Below, piece by piece: positions 55,818 to 64,000 of a stretch of DNA of 64,000 nucleotides. This DNA is from Bacillus sp. ISL-45 (GTDB lineage: Bacteria; Bacillota; Bacilli; Bacillales; Cytobacillaceae), in assembly GCF_018613195.1 (NCBI RefSeq), contig NZ_JAGGQQ010000004.1, forward strand, positions 211,375 through 275,374, given 5' to 3'. A program made the translations under genes and the position numbers. The notes under the pieces are model-generated. The model saw nothing but the letters and a program-made list of their open reading frames with translations, was not told the origin of the DNA and did not search any database. Within the stretch, counting starts at the first letter, position 1; each line of letters opens with the position of its first letter.

Positions 55818-55915
55818 GCTTGTTCACCTCCCCTCAAGCCATTATAGTTGATTTTAATTAATTAATAAATGGCTGTAATCATTTTTTAATCTTAGACCCT
55901 CTTATATTGGACTTG

Positions 55916-55944
55916 ATTATAACAGAGCCTGTTTTTCAGGGCAA
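55916..55944 (-). promoter_or_regulatory. SigA promoter of acpP
   Basis: On the minus strand TTGCCC (55944-55939), a 17-base spacer and an extended -10 TGT-TATAAT (55921-55916) lie about 100 bases before the acpP start. The -10 is perfect and extended, and -35 has four of six bases. Confidence 0.7.
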
Positions 55945-55988
55945 AATTGTAGAATCCTATTGGATTGGAATTCCCTGAAAACTTAATC

Positions 55989-56732
55989 CTACATCACCAT
56001 ACCGCCGTCTATGTGTAGGGTTTGCCCTGTCATATAGGCGCTGTCTTCGGATGCGAGGAAGACGACGGTTCTTGCAATATCTTTTGGCTCACCGAAACGT
56101 GCCAGCGGTATCTGCTTGAGCATTTCTGTTTTCACATCCTCGTTCAGCTTATCCGTCATGTCTGTCGTGATAAAGCCCGGTGCCACAGCGTTCACTGTGA
56201 TGCCTCTGGATGATAGCTCCTTCGCCGTTGTTTTGGTCAGCCCGATCACTCCGGATTTTGCAGCAACATAGTTAGCCTGCCCAGGATTTCCGCTGACGCC
56301 TACAATAGAGGAAATATTGATGATTCTTCCGCTTCTCTGCTTCATCATTTGTCGAGCAACTGCTTTTGTACACAGGAAAACGCCTTTTAGGTTGGTGTTG
56401 ATTACATCATCCCATTCAGATTCTTTCATCCTCATCAACAGGTTATCTTTCGTTATTCCCGCATTGTTAACAAGTATGTCAAGCTTGCCGAAACGCTCGA
56501 TCGTTTCTTTGGCCATATCATTTACCGATTCGGAGTTGGATACATCTGCCTGGATGGCAAAAGCACCCTGTCCCATCGCCTTGATTTCATTAACCACTTC
56601 CAGCGCTTTTGCTTCGCTGCCTGCATAATTGACAGCCACTGACGCACCTTCCCTGGCAAGTTCTAAAGCGATTTCTCGCCCAATCCCACGTGAGGCTCCA
56701 GTTACCAGCGCTACCTTACCTTCCAGTCTCAT
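55989..56732 (-). CDS. fabG: 3-oxoacyl-ACP reductase FabG
   Basis: FabG is a short-chain dehydrogenase of fatty-acid elongation. Cofactor motif: [17 protein letters not shown]; catalytic Ser in IINISSIVG and Tyr/Lys in [14 protein letters not shown]. The ATG at 56732 overlaps the fabD stop (ATGA) and gives 247 aa (B. subtilis 246). The longer frame has a Cys/Ser-rich extension not seen in the family. Confidence 0.97.
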   Translation of the reverse strand: MRLEGKVALVTGASRGIGREIALELAREGASVAVNYAGSEAKALEVVNEIKAMGQGAFAIQADVSNSESVNDMAKETIERFGKLDILVNNAGITKDNLLMRMKESEWDDVINTNLKGVFLCTKAVARQMMKQRSGRIINISSIVGVSGNPGQANYVAAKSGVIGLTKTTAKELSSRGITVNAVAPGFITTDMTDKLNEDVKTEMLKQIPLARFGEPKDIARTVVFLASEDSAYMTGQTLHIDGGMVM

Positions 56733-57676
56733 TCCTTCTCCTCCTTCAGAGCAGCTACAGCAGCTGCACAAGTTTCTGCATCATAAATGGCGAACGTCCT
56801 CGCTGAGCGGTCCACTTTCTTAACGAGTCCTGACAAAACCTTACCCGGTCCAATTTCTATAAAAGTATCGACACCGAGTTCCAGCATTTTTGAGACCGTA
56901 TCCTCCCATAATACTGGAGAATACAGCTGTTCAACTAGTCTTCTTTTGAATTCCGAAGCTTCTGTCATCGGTTCGGCAGTTACATTTCCAATCACCGGTA
57001 CTGCCGCATCCTTAATAGAGATGTTCTCCAGTACGGCTTCAAATCTTCCAGCAGCCGGCTTCATCAGCGAGGAATGGAACGGACCGCTGACATCGAGCGG
57101 AATAACCCGTTTGGCACCAGCTTCCTTTGCTTTCACAGAGGCTTCTTCCACACCAGCTCTAGAACCAGAGATTACGATTTGTCCAGGACAATTCAAGTTG
57201 GCCAGCTGAACAGGATTACCGCCAGCTGATACAGTTTCAGTCACATCCATGAGCTTTTCACGGTCCATGCCGAGAACTGCGGCCATTGTTCCTTCTCCAT
57301 TAGGTACAGCCTCTTCCATGAGCTCTCCACGTTTGCGGACTGCATACACAGCGTCTTCAAACGAAATGGCTTCTGAAGCAACCAAGGCAGAATATTCACC
57401 CAGACTATGGCCGGCAGTAAAATCTGGCTTGATCCCGAACTGGCTGAAATAATTCAAAATCGCAATACTGGTTGTCAAAAGCGCAGGCTGGGCATTTGTC
57501 GTAAGCGTAAGCCTCTCTTGCGGTCCTTCAAAAATCAGTGTGCTTAAGCTTTCACCCAGGACCTCGTCCGCTTTTTTGAAAGTTTCTGAGACTGATTGCT
57601 CTGAATTTGCGAGGGCCTGTCCCATCCCTACTGTCTGCGACCCCTGTCCCGGGAACAAAAACGCGATTTTTCCCAT
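56729..57676 (-). CDS. fabD: Malonyl-CoA:ACP transacylase FabD
   Basis: FabD loads malonyl groups onto [16 protein letters not shown] near the start, the active-site Ser in [15 protein letters not shown] and the His in [14 protein letters not shown] are all present. It has 315 aa. It overlaps fabG, implying coupled translation. Confidence 0.98.
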   Translation of the reverse strand: MGKIAFLFPGQGSQTVGMGQALANSEQSVSETFKKADEVLGESLSTLIFEGPQERLTLTTNAQPALLTTSIAILNYFSQFGIKPDFTAGHSLGEYSALVASEAISFEDAVYAVRKRGELMEEAVPNGEGTMAAVLGMDREKLMDVTETVSAGGNPVQLANLNCPGQIVISGSRAGVEEASVKAKEAGAKRVIPLDVSGPFHSSLMKPAAGRFEAVLENISIKDAAVPVIGNVTAEPMTEASEFKRRLVEQLYSPVLWEDTVSKMLELGVDTFIEIGPGKVLSGLVKKVDRSARTFAIYDAETCAAAVAALKEEKE

Positions 57677-57715
57677 GAAAGATTCCCCTTTAACTCGTTA
57701 TTTTTTGTTCGTTGT

Positions 57716-58696
57716 TCACTTTACTATGGCAGTTTTGATAGTACCGGAAACATCCTTCTCTACCATTTCCCTCGCCTGGCGGATCGAATTAAAAACAGCA
57801 TTCGCGTCAGACGAACCATGAGCTTTGATTACTGGAGCTTTAAGGCCGAAGAGACCGGCACCGCCATATTCCGTGTAATCCATCTTATTTTTGAGTACGG
57901 TGAGGTCTGGCTTTAGAACAGCTGCAGCCATCTTGCTTTTAAAGCTGGAAGTCAAAGCAGTTTTCAGCATTTTAAAAACCGACATTGCTGTACCTTCAAT
58001 GGTTTTCAGAACCATATTTCCGGTAAAACCATCTGCGACTACAACATCCGCGGCTCCCTCAAGCAAGTCCCTTGATTCAACGTTGCCGATGAAGTTGATA
58101 TCTGCTTCCTTCAATAATTCATATGTGTTTCTTACAAGCTCGTTGCCTTTCTTCTCCTCTGTCCCAATATTCAACAAGCCCACACGGGGATTTGTGATTC
58201 CTCTTGCCTTCTCGCTGTATATCGAGCCCATGATGGCATATTGGACAAGGTGTTCAGGTTTTGCATCAGCATTGGCTCCGACATCCAGAAGCAGGAAGCC
58301 TTCTCCGCCAATTGTAGGGAGAGTCGGCGCCAGGGCCGGCCTTTCAATACCGTCTATTCTTCCTACCACAAACAATCCAGCAGCCATCAAAGCTCCTGTA
58401 TTGCCGGCAGAAATACAGGCATCCGCATTTCCGTCAGCAACTTGCTGGGCTGCAAGAACCATTGAAGCTGTTTTTTTGCGGCGCACTGCCCTGACAGGTT
58501 CATCTGTACTAAGGATCACTTCTTCTGTATGCAGGATTTCAATCCTCTCTTCATTTGTGAGGTGCTCCCTTATTCTTTTCTCGTCGCCAACTAGCACGAT
58601 ATGTATGTCACTATATTTTTGAATTGCTTTCATTGCTCCGAGGACGATTTCTCTTGGTGCATTGTCTCCGCCCATCGCATCTACTGCTAGCCTCAT
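57716..58696 (-). CDS. plsX: Phosphate acyltransferase PlsX
   Basis: PlsX makes acyl-phosphate from acyl-ACP for phospholipid synthesis with PlsY. The start [21 protein letters not shown], the [14 protein letters not shown] motif and [17 protein letters not shown] are diagnostic. It has 326 aa (B. subtilis 333). It follows fapR by 13 bases. Confidence 0.97.
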   Translation of the reverse strand: MRLAVDAMGGDNAPREIVLGAMKAIQKYSDIHIVLVGDEKRIREHLTNEERIEILHTEEVILSTDEPVRAVRRKKTASMVLAAQQVADGNADACISAGNTGALMAAGLFVVGRIDGIERPALAPTLPTIGGEGFLLLDVGANADAKPEHLVQYAIMGSIYSEKARGITNPRVGLLNIGTEEKKGNELVRNTYELLKEADINFIGNVESRDLLEGAADVVVADGFTGNMVLKTIEGTAMSVFKMLKTALTSSFKSKMAAAVLKPDLTVLKNKMDYTEYGGAGLFGLKAPVIKAHGSSDANAVFNSIRQAREMVEKDVSGTIKTAIVK

Positions 58697-58709
58697 CGCT
58701 TTTCATCCC

Positions 58710-59279
58710 TTACTTTTCATTTTTTGACCTGTACATTTCAAACTCGCCTTTAAAAACACTTTCACTGTTCACAAAACTGATCACTTCTACAAGTGTCCGT
58801 CCATTTTCGTTATCGATTTTTTTGACTCTCGCTTTAGCGATAACCCGTTCACCTTCTTTTACCGATCTTGTGAAATGGATATTTGCTTTAGCTGTCAATG
58901 CAAGCTCATCATTTATAACGGCAACGGCCAGTGAGTTAGCCTGGGCAAACAAATGGTGCCCCCTGGCGATTTTATTTCGTTTAAATACATGTTCTCTCTT
59001 TATATCCAGAATAGATATGGCACTATGGTCAAGTTCAATATCAATGATTTCACCAATTACTTCTTCCAGCGGCAAGGAACGGACCTCATCTTCGAATCGT
59101 TTTTCGGCCACGTTCTTAATTCTTTCCCTTAGTTCAGGAATTGATAATTCCAGTCTGTCCAGTCTTATTGTCTGGATGCTGACGGAAAATTTTTCGGCCA
59201 GTTCCTCATCCGTTATGAAAGGATTTTCTTTAATCGTCTCAGTCAACATAGACTGACGTTCTCTTTTGTTGCGTTTCAT
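58710..59279 (-). CDS. fapR: Fatty-acid and phospholipid repressor FapR
   Basis: FapR is the malonyl-CoA-sensing repressor of lipid genes. The N-terminal helix-turn-helix ([30 protein letters not shown]) joins a C-terminal hot-dog effector domain ([25 protein letters not shown]). It has 189 aa (B. subtilis 188). Its own operator lies immediately upstream, so fapR-plsX-fabD-fabG should be autoregulated. Confidence 0.98.
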   Translation of the reverse strand: MKRNKRERQSMLTETIKENPFITDEELAEKFSVSIQTIRLDRLELSIPELRERIKNVAEKRFEDEVRSLPLEEVIGEIIDIELDHSAISILDIKREHVFKRNKIARGHHLFAQANSLAVAVINDELALTAKANIHFTRSVKEGERVIAKARVKKIDNENGRTLVEVISFVNSESVFKGEFEMYRSKNEK

Positions 59280-59300
59280 TTACTAAACACCGCCCGAGCT

Positions 59301-59319
59301 ATTAAGACTAGGTACTAAT
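59301..59319 (-). promoter_or_regulatory. FapR operator upstream of fapR
   Basis: The minus-strand sequence ATTAGTACCTAGTCTTAAT is an imperfect inverted repeat that agrees with the FapR consensus I know (ATTAGTACC-N-GTCTTAAT type). It overlaps the expected start site of the fapR promoter, as in B. subtilis. Confidence 0.85.
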
Positions 59320-59322
59320 AGT

Positions 59323-59351
59323 AGTATATATATAATAAAAAAAGATTGCAA
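59323..59351 (-). promoter_or_regulatory. SigA promoter of fapR-plsX-fabD-fabG
   Basis: On the minus strand TTGCAA (59351-59346), a 17-base spacer and TATACT (59328-59323) precede the FapR operator. The -10 has five of six consensus bases. The arrangement puts bound FapR on the start site. Confidence 0.75.
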
Positions 59352-59454
59352 GAAGAAAAATCGAAATGCGCCGGGGACTGAATCAGCCCCAAGTATCGGC
59401 GTCAAGGTATAGATAAACCTTGTGACTTACATGGCTGTAACCCAGTGCATAACA

Positions 59455-59482
59455 AAAGCAGACTCACAACTGAATCTGCTTT
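59455..59482 (-). terminator. Terminator of recG
   Basis: The AAAGCAGA / TCTGCTTT stem with an inner TCA / TGA pairing lies 45 bases after the recG stop on the minus strand and ends in TTTTG. It separates recG from the fapR promoter. Confidence 0.7.
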
Positions 59483-59526
59483 CGTCCATACTATGAATCT
59501 TTTAATCGTTAATAGATTCAATCAGG

Positions 59527-61575
59527 TCAATCCAGTTTCTCATTGGCAAGAGCACCTGTTTCCGCTAGATACTGCCGTAATAATCTATATTTCCCGCTTT
59601 GCCAGAAAGTTTCTGATTGGACTAGCAAGGCTGCGTCATTTCTTGCCGTTTCTAACGCACGATAATCATGGACCATATCTGCTACCTTGAATTCCGGCAG
59701 GCCGCTTTGTTTTTTTCCAAAGAAGTCACCTGGGCCCCTCAACTCTAAATCTTTTTCACTGAGAACAAACCCGTCATTCGTTTCGGACATTATTTTCATT
59801 CGCTCTTTGCCGACTTCACTTTTCGGGTCTGCAAGCAAAATGCAGTACGATTGGTCACTGCCGCGGCCAACCCTGCCTCTTAATTGGTGAAGCTGTGCCA
59901 GGCCAAATCGCTCAGCGTCATAAATCAGCATGACTGTCGCATTCGGGACATTGACCCCAACCTCTACCACAGTGGTCGAAACGAGAACTTGCACCTCGTT
60001 TTCACTGAATGCTTTCATGACCTGGTCTTTCTCATCGGAATGGAGGCGTCCATGCATAAGTCCAACCTTGTAACGGTCTTTAAAATAGAAGCTTAATGTG
60101 CTGTGCACATCGATGGCGTTCTGGACGTCCAGCTTATCAGACTCCTCGATAAGAGGACAAATAACATAGGCTTGTCTTCCTTTCGAAAGCTCTTTCTCCA
60201 TGAAGGCAAGCACTCGCTCAAGCATTTCATGTTTGGCCCAATAGGTTTCGATCGTTTTACGACCAGCTGGCATCTCATCAATGACAGAGACATCCATTTC
60301 ACCAAATACAGTAATGGCAAGAGTTCTTGGTATTGGAGTCGCGGTCATGAACAGCACATCAGGATTTTCCCCTTTTTCCCTAAGCACCCGTCTTTGTTCC
60401 ACGCCAAAACGGTGCTGTTCATCCGTGATCACCAGTCCCAGGTTGTGAAAATCCACTTCATCCTGGATCAAAGCATGTGTTCCAATCAGCACGTCAATTT
60501 CACCAAGCTTAAGCTGTTCAAGCATCTCTCTTCTGCGCTTCCCTTTGACAGAGCTTGTCAACAGAGCCACTGTTATCCCGAATGGCTCAAGCAACTGTGT
60601 CAATGATTGCGAGTGCTGTTCGGCCAGTATTTCGGTCGGCACCATCAATGCTCCTTGATAACCGGCGGTCTTTGCCGAATAAAGGGCGATCGCCGCAACA
60701 ACTGTTTTACCCGAGCCAACATCCCCCTGAAGGAGACGATTCATGCGGTAAGGCGACTTCATGTCCCCAAGGATTTCGTTCACCACTCGTTTCTGTGCTC
60801 CCGTAAGCGGGAAAGGCAATCCCGCGATGAAAGTCTTCAGCTTGTCCAATTCATATGAAATCGCAATTCCAGGACTCTGTTCCCGTTCAAGTTTTCTCAA
60901 TGACTGCATCTTTAGCTGGAACAAAAGAAATTCCTCGTATACAAATCTCCTTCTCGCCTGCTTCATCTCCTCTGAATCTGACGGCAGATGCATGACCCTC
61001 AGAGCATCCCTGCGATTAAGCAGTTTGTATTTCTGCAGAAGTTCTGCTGGCAAAATTTCTCCGATTTCATGACCGAACTGAGAAAATGCCTGCTTGATCA
61101 GCCTTCTGATCGTTTTCACGGTCATTTTTCCTTTTACAGCATAAACAGGTTCAAAATCCTGGCTCTTTCCATGCTCGCCCAACGACATTTGAGTTGCGGT
61201 GATTGTCTGCCTGTGCTGATCCCATTTCCCGGTAACAGAGATGGTTTCCCCGACAGTTATTTTTTGCTTAAGATATGGCTGGTTAAAGAATGTAGCGATG
61301 ATTAAATAACGGCCAACAAGCAGCCTTACTGTCAGCCGGTTCTTTTTGCGGCCATAGTATACAACAGAAGGCTCACTGTGAACTGTCCCTTCCACCGTGA
61401 CTCTCTCGTCATGCTTGACTTCCGCCAAGTCCTTCAAGCGATAATCCTCGTAACGGTACGGGAAGTATTCAAGCAAGTCACCGACAGTCCTGATTTGCAT
61501 ATCTGCCAGAGTCTCCGCCATTTCATTGCCGATTCCTTTAACTGCTGTTACTGGTTGTTTTAATTGTTCATTCAA
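59527..61575 (-). CDS. recG: ATP-dependent DNA helicase RecG
   Basis: RecG remodels stalled forks and Holliday junctions. The wedge/OB domain (MQIRTVGDLLEYFPYRYEDYRLKD) leads to helicase motifs LLQGDVGSGKTVVAAIALY, VITDEQHRFGVEQR, LFMTATPIPRTLAIT and QLHQLRGRVGRGSDQSYC. The open frame begins at a GTG at 61650, but homology starts near the TTG at 61575. That TTG gives 682 aa (B. subtilis 682) and overlaps the stop of an upstream sdaAA remnant. The ribosome-binding site is weak at either start. Confidence 0.94.
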   Translation of the reverse strand: MNEQLKQPVTAVKGIGNEMAETLADMQIRTVGDLLEYFPYRYEDYRLKDLAEVKHDERVTVEGTVHSEPSVVYYGRKKNRLTVRLLVGRYLIIATFFNQPYLKQKITVGETISVTGKWDQHRQTITATQMSLGEHGKSQDFEPVYAVKGKMTVKTIRRLIKQAFSQFGHEIGEILPAELLQKYKLLNRRDALRVMHLPSDSEEMKQARRRFVYEEFLLFQLKMQSLRKLEREQSPGIAISYELDKLKTFIAGLPFPLTGAQKRVVNEILGDMKSPYRMNRLLQGDVGSGKTVVAAIALYSAKTAGYQGALMVPTEILAEQHSQSLTQLLEPFGITVALLTSSVKGKRRREMLEQLKLGEIDVLIGTHALIQDEVDFHNLGLVITDEQHRFGVEQRRVLREKGENPDVLFMTATPIPRTLAITVFGEMDVSVIDEMPAGRKTIETYWAKHEMLERVLAFMEKELSKGRQAYVICPLIEESDKLDVQNAIDVHSTLSFYFKDRYKVGLMHGRLHSDEKDQVMKAFSENEVQVLVSTTVVEVGVNVPNATVMLIYDAERFGLAQLHQLRGRVGRGSDQSYCILLADPKSEVGKERMKIMSETNDGFVLSEKDLELRGPGDFFGKKQSGLPEFKVADMVHDYRALETARNDAALLVQSETFWQSGKYRLLRQYLAETGALANEKLD

Positions 61576-61699
61576 GATTATCAAGCGGTATACCGAAAAT
61601 TCTGACCTCCAGCTCCCGGCCAATCGGTGCTGCCGCTCCCCCCTCCTCACGCTGTTTCTGGAGTTCTGCTTTTACCGTTTTCGACTGCGCTGCTACTTT
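61568..61699 (-). pseudogene. Probable 3' remnant of sdaAA (L-serine dehydratase alpha subunit)
   Basis: In the frame that is not recG, about 43 codons run from 61699 to a TGA at 61568-61570, which overlaps the recG start. The peptide contains EEGGAAAPIGRELEVRIFG near its end. This lines up with the C-terminal block that I recall for SdaAA (GGLAATPTG, about six residues, then IFG). In B. subtilis sdaAB-sdaAA lie exactly here, between yloV and recG. A stop codon precedes the segment and a single-base shift would extend it to about 61722. No start codon or ribosome-binding site is seen. It is inferred from memory of the family. Confidence 0.45.
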
Positions 61700-61781
61700 T
61701 CAGGCAATGCAGCGGCTGTTACGTTTATCTTTTCACATAAAATAATGCAATCAACGATTAAACCTCTTTATATACAAAACG

Positions 61782-61808
61782 AAATAGAAGGGGTGTCCCC
61801 TTCTATTT
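61782..61808 (-). terminator. Terminator of yloU-yloV
   Basis: A perfect 12-bp stem (AAATAGAAGGGG / CCCCTTCTATTT) with a three-base loop lies 60 bases after the yloV stop on the minus strand. Weak T content follows on that side (TTTCGTTTTG). Confidence 0.75.
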
Positions 61809-61867
61809 CTTAGTACCATATTACAATTTTATTTGTCCAGCGGAAGATTCTCCAATCCTGGATGAAT

Positions 61868-63538
61868 TTATTCAATCGCGAAGATGAAGGCGTATAATGG
61901 CTGTTCACCATTGTGGACTTCTACTTCTACATCGCCGTAATTGCTTTCAACAAACTCGAGGATTGAATCGACATCTTCATCGGAAGCATCTTCGCCCTTT
62001 AAGATTGTCAGGATTTCTGAGTCTTCGTCAAGCATCTGATCCAATAGTTCCTTGGCTGCCTTGACTTTGTCCGGATCCTTCAGGACGATCTTTCCATCGG
62101 CAAGGCCCATGAAATCTCCTGTTGAAATTTCAAGGCCGTCTATACTCGTATCACGGACAGCATATGTCAGCTGGCCCGTTTTCACATGCTGCATTGCCTC
62201 AGTCATTGCTTCTTTGTTGTCACCAGGTTCAGCTGATGGGTTAAATGAAAGCAATGCTGTCATACCCTGAGGCACAGTTTTAGAAGGGATGACGACCACC
62301 TCTTCCTCCGCTACCTCTGCAGCCTGCTCAGCGGCCATGATGATGTTTTTATTGTTCGGCAGGATGATGACCTTGCGCGCATTCACTTCTTTGATCGCCT
62401 TAATGATATCCTCTGTACTCGGATTCATTGTCTGGCCGCCTTCGATCACCGCGTTGGCACCAATGCTGCGGAAAAGCTCAGCGATTCCGGAACCCATTGA
62501 GACTGCGACGATTCCGTACTCCCGTCTTTCCTTCTTTGACTCAGCAGCCTGAGTTCGAAGTGGGGTAGATGATTCGCCGACAATATCAGTGTGCTGCTGG
62601 CGCATATTTTCAATTTTCATATTGATGAGGTTTCCGTATCTTTGTCCATACGTCAATACCTCGCCGGGCTGTTCTGAGTGGATATGTACCTTTACAACTT
62701 CGTCATCGGAAATTACCAGAAGTGAATCTCCATAATTACTCAAGTCCTGGCGGAAGTTTTCCTCAGAAAATGCTTCTTTTCCTTCAAGCCTAACCATGAA
62801 TTCAGTACAATAGCCGAATTCGATATCTTCAGTGTTCATGTGGCTCTGGACGCTCTTATGATGCTCAGCGCTGACAAGCTCATTCATATTCGGCATTGCA
62901 GATGGGGAATCTGAAAGCTTTTCACCTTTCAATTCTGCAAGGAAGCCTTCATAAACGAACACAAGACCCTGTCCGCCACTATCTACTACTCCTACTTCCT
63001 TTAGGACGGGAAGTAAATCAGGTGTGCGGTTTAATGATGCCTTCGCTTCTTTCAGCACTTCTTCCATCAAGCCAATAAGGCTTTCATGGTTCTTGGCAAC
63101 AGCTACAGCATGCCTTGCAGCATCCTTTGCTACTGTTAAAATCGTGCCTTCCACAGGTTTCATGACAGCTTTATAAGCTGTTTCAACACCTGCATTCAAC
63201 GCAGCGGCAAACTCTACAGAGTTCACAGTTGGCTTAGTTTCGATTGCTTTTGCAAAACCGCGGAATAACTGGGAAAGGATAACCCCAGAGTTACCTCTCG
63301 CTCCCATAAGCAAGCCTTTGGCAAGCGCAGAACCAACCTTCCCGATATGTTCCTGTACATTGTTCTTAACTTCCTTGGCACCGGAAGTCATGGATAAATT
63401 CATATTCGTTCCCGTATCACCATCAGGAACAGGGAAGACGTTCAGTGCGTCGACATACTTGGCATTCGCCGCCAAATGGTTGGCACCCTGAATCACCATC
63501 TCCGCAAAACGTTTTCCGTCTAGAACATTAATAGACAC
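61868..63538 (-). CDS. yloV: Fatty acid kinase-like DAK2-domain protein (YloV/FakA)
   Basis: FakA-family proteins phosphorylate fatty acids delivered by FakB (DegV) proteins. The N-terminal DAK2-type domain has FPVPDGDTGTNMNLSM, GLLMGARGNSGVILSQLFRGFA and EGTILTVAKDAARHA. The C-terminal DegV-like domain has EYGIVAVSMGSGIAELFRSIGA. It has 556 aa (B. subtilis 553). Confidence 0.95.
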   Translation of the reverse strand: MSINVLDGKRFAEMVIQGANHLAANAKYVDALNVFPVPDGDTGTNMNLSMTSGAKEVKNNVQEHIGKVGSALAKGLLMGARGNSGVILSQLFRGFAKAIETKPTVNSVEFAAALNAGVETAYKAVMKPVEGTILTVAKDAARHAVAVAKNHESLIGLMEEVLKEAKASLNRTPDLLPVLKEVGVVDSGGQGLVFVYEGFLAELKGEKLSDSPSAMPNMNELVSAEHHKSVQSHMNTEDIEFGYCTEFMVRLEGKEAFSEENFRQDLSNYGDSLLVISDDEVVKVHIHSEQPGEVLTYGQRYGNLINMKIENMRQQHTDIVGESSTPLRTQAAESKKERREYGIVAVSMGSGIAELFRSIGANAVIEGGQTMNPSTEDIIKAIKEVNARKVIILPNNKNIIMAAEQAAEVAEEEVVVIPSKTVPQGMTALLSFNPSAEPGDNKEAMTEAMQHVKTGQLTYAVRDTSIDGLEISTGDFMGLADGKIVLKDPDKVKAAKELLDQMLDEDSEILTILKGEDASDEDVDSILEFVESNYGDVEVEVHNGEQPLYAFIFAIE

Positions 63539-63553
63539 AAATCTTTCCTCCTC

Positions 63554-63916
63554 TTACGGGTTCGTTACACGAACTCCCTGAACGTAAATATTCACCGAGT
63601 CAACTGCCAGCCCTACAGTTTTATCAAGAGTGTATTTTACCTTTGACTGGACATTGTGGGCAACCTCGGAAATTTTCGTCCCATAGCTCACAATAATATA
63701 CATATCAATATGTACTTCCTCGTTTTCCTGGCGAACGATTACTCCGCGAGTGAAATTCTCCCTGCGCAAAATATCTGTCAATCCGTCCTTGATCTGGTTC
63801 TTTGAAGCCATCCCGACAATACCATAACAATCGACCGCTGCGCCGCCCGCAATCGTTGCAATGACGTCATTTGATATATCAATTTGTCCGTACTTCGTTT
63901 TTAGCTCGATGGACAT
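63554..63916 (-). CDS. yloU: Asp23/Gls24 family envelope-stress protein YloU
   Basis: This 120-aa protein has the family core ISNDVIATIAGGAAVDCYGIVGMASKNQIKDGL and HIDMYIIVSYGTKISEVAHNVQSKVKYTLDKTVGL. It is partner gene to yloV in Firmicutes. A GGGGG site precedes the ATG. Confidence 0.95.
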   Translation of the reverse strand: MSIELKTKYGQIDISNDVIATIAGGAAVDCYGIVGMASKNQIKDGLTDILRRENFTRGVIVRQENEEVHIDMYIIVSYGTKISEVAHNVQSKVKYTLDKTVGLAVDSVNIYVQGVRVTNP

Positions 63917-63957
63917 GATTCGTTCCCCCTTTGGAAAAATAGCATTATGCTACAGTT

Positions 63958-63986
63958 ATTTTACTATAAGCCAAGCAATTTTTAAA
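63958..63986 (-). promoter_or_regulatory. Candidate SigA promoter of yloU-yloV
   Basis: On the minus strand TTTAAA (63986-63981), a 17-base spacer and TAAAAT (63963-63958) lie about 42 bases before the yloU ATG. A small palindrome (AGCATAATGCT, 63941-63951) sits in the leader. The upstream neighbours (rpmB and spoVM in B. subtilis) are outside the window. Confidence 0.55.
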
Positions 63987-64000
63987 GTTATTCTGCCCTA

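Noticed and set aside
57891-58622. A 243-codon plus-strand frame opposite plsX
   Set aside because: It lies fully antisense to a conserved gene, has low-complexity Ser/Thr composition and no ribosome-binding site.
61576-61650. GTG at 61650 as the recG start
   Set aside because: The 25 extra residues overlap the probable sdaAA remnant in another frame and have no counterpart in RecG; the TTG at 61575 gives the usual length.

Overview
This is a 64-kb stretch of a Bacillaceae chromosome (Firmicutes). Every protein gene that can be supported lies on the minus strand, so the window is transcribed from its right end to its left end. Gene order matches the Bacillus subtilis segment from yloU to sigD almost gene for gene: yloU-yloV-recG-fapR-plsX-fabD-fabG-acpP-rnc-smc-ftsY-ylxM-ffh-rpsP-khpA-ylqD-rimM-trmD-rplS-sip-rbgA-rnhB-ylqG-ylqH-sucC-sucD-dprA-topA-trmFO-xerC-hslV-hslU-codY and then the fla/che operon. 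Several Bacillus-type details (FapR operator, TTG and GTG starts behind strong GGAGG sites, CheD/CheC/FliY chemotaxis, free-standing CodY) support a Bacillaceae host. The species cannot be fixed from the sequence; a mesophile outside the B. subtilis group is my guess.

Region by region (right to left). 64.0-54.5 kb: YloU and the FakA-like YloV, RecG, then the phospholipid and fatty-acid genes fapR-plsX-fabD-fabG-acpP under a visible FapR operator, then RNase III. 54.5-42.7 kb: chromosome condensation (Smc), protein targeting (FtsY, YlxM, Ffh), and ribosome and tRNA maturation (S16, KhpA, RimM, TrmD, L19 behind a structured leader, signal peptidase I, RbgA). 42.7-36.4 kb: RNase HII, a FliK-like protein paired with a stand-alone FlhB C-terminal domain, succinyl-CoA ligase (sucCD) and DprA. 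36.1-27.9 kb: topoisomerase I, TrmFO, XerC, the HslVU protease and the global repressor CodY. 27.4-0 kb: one tightly packed fla/che operon of about 30 genes (flgB to sigD). It builds the basal body, C-ring, export gate, rod and hook, and then encodes the chemotaxis proteins CheB/A/W/C/D and the late sigma factor SigD. A truncated DUF342/FapA-type gene follows SigD at the window edge.

Departures from the B. subtilis layout are few. (1) A GC-rich tandem array of structured repeat units (33319-33945) fills the topA-trmFO gap. (2) An AT-rich 52-bp minisatellite with two alternating unit types (46878-47150) separates khpA from ylqD. (3) sdaAB and sdaAA are absent between yloV and recG, but an apparent sdaAA 3' remnant still overlaps the recG start. 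(4) A DUF342-like gene sits after sigD where B. subtilis has swrB. No prophage, insertion sequence, CRISPR array, rRNA or tRNA gene was seen. The strongest candidates for something under-described are the two intergenic arrays and the FliK-like/FlhB-C pair; the rest is conserved core genome.
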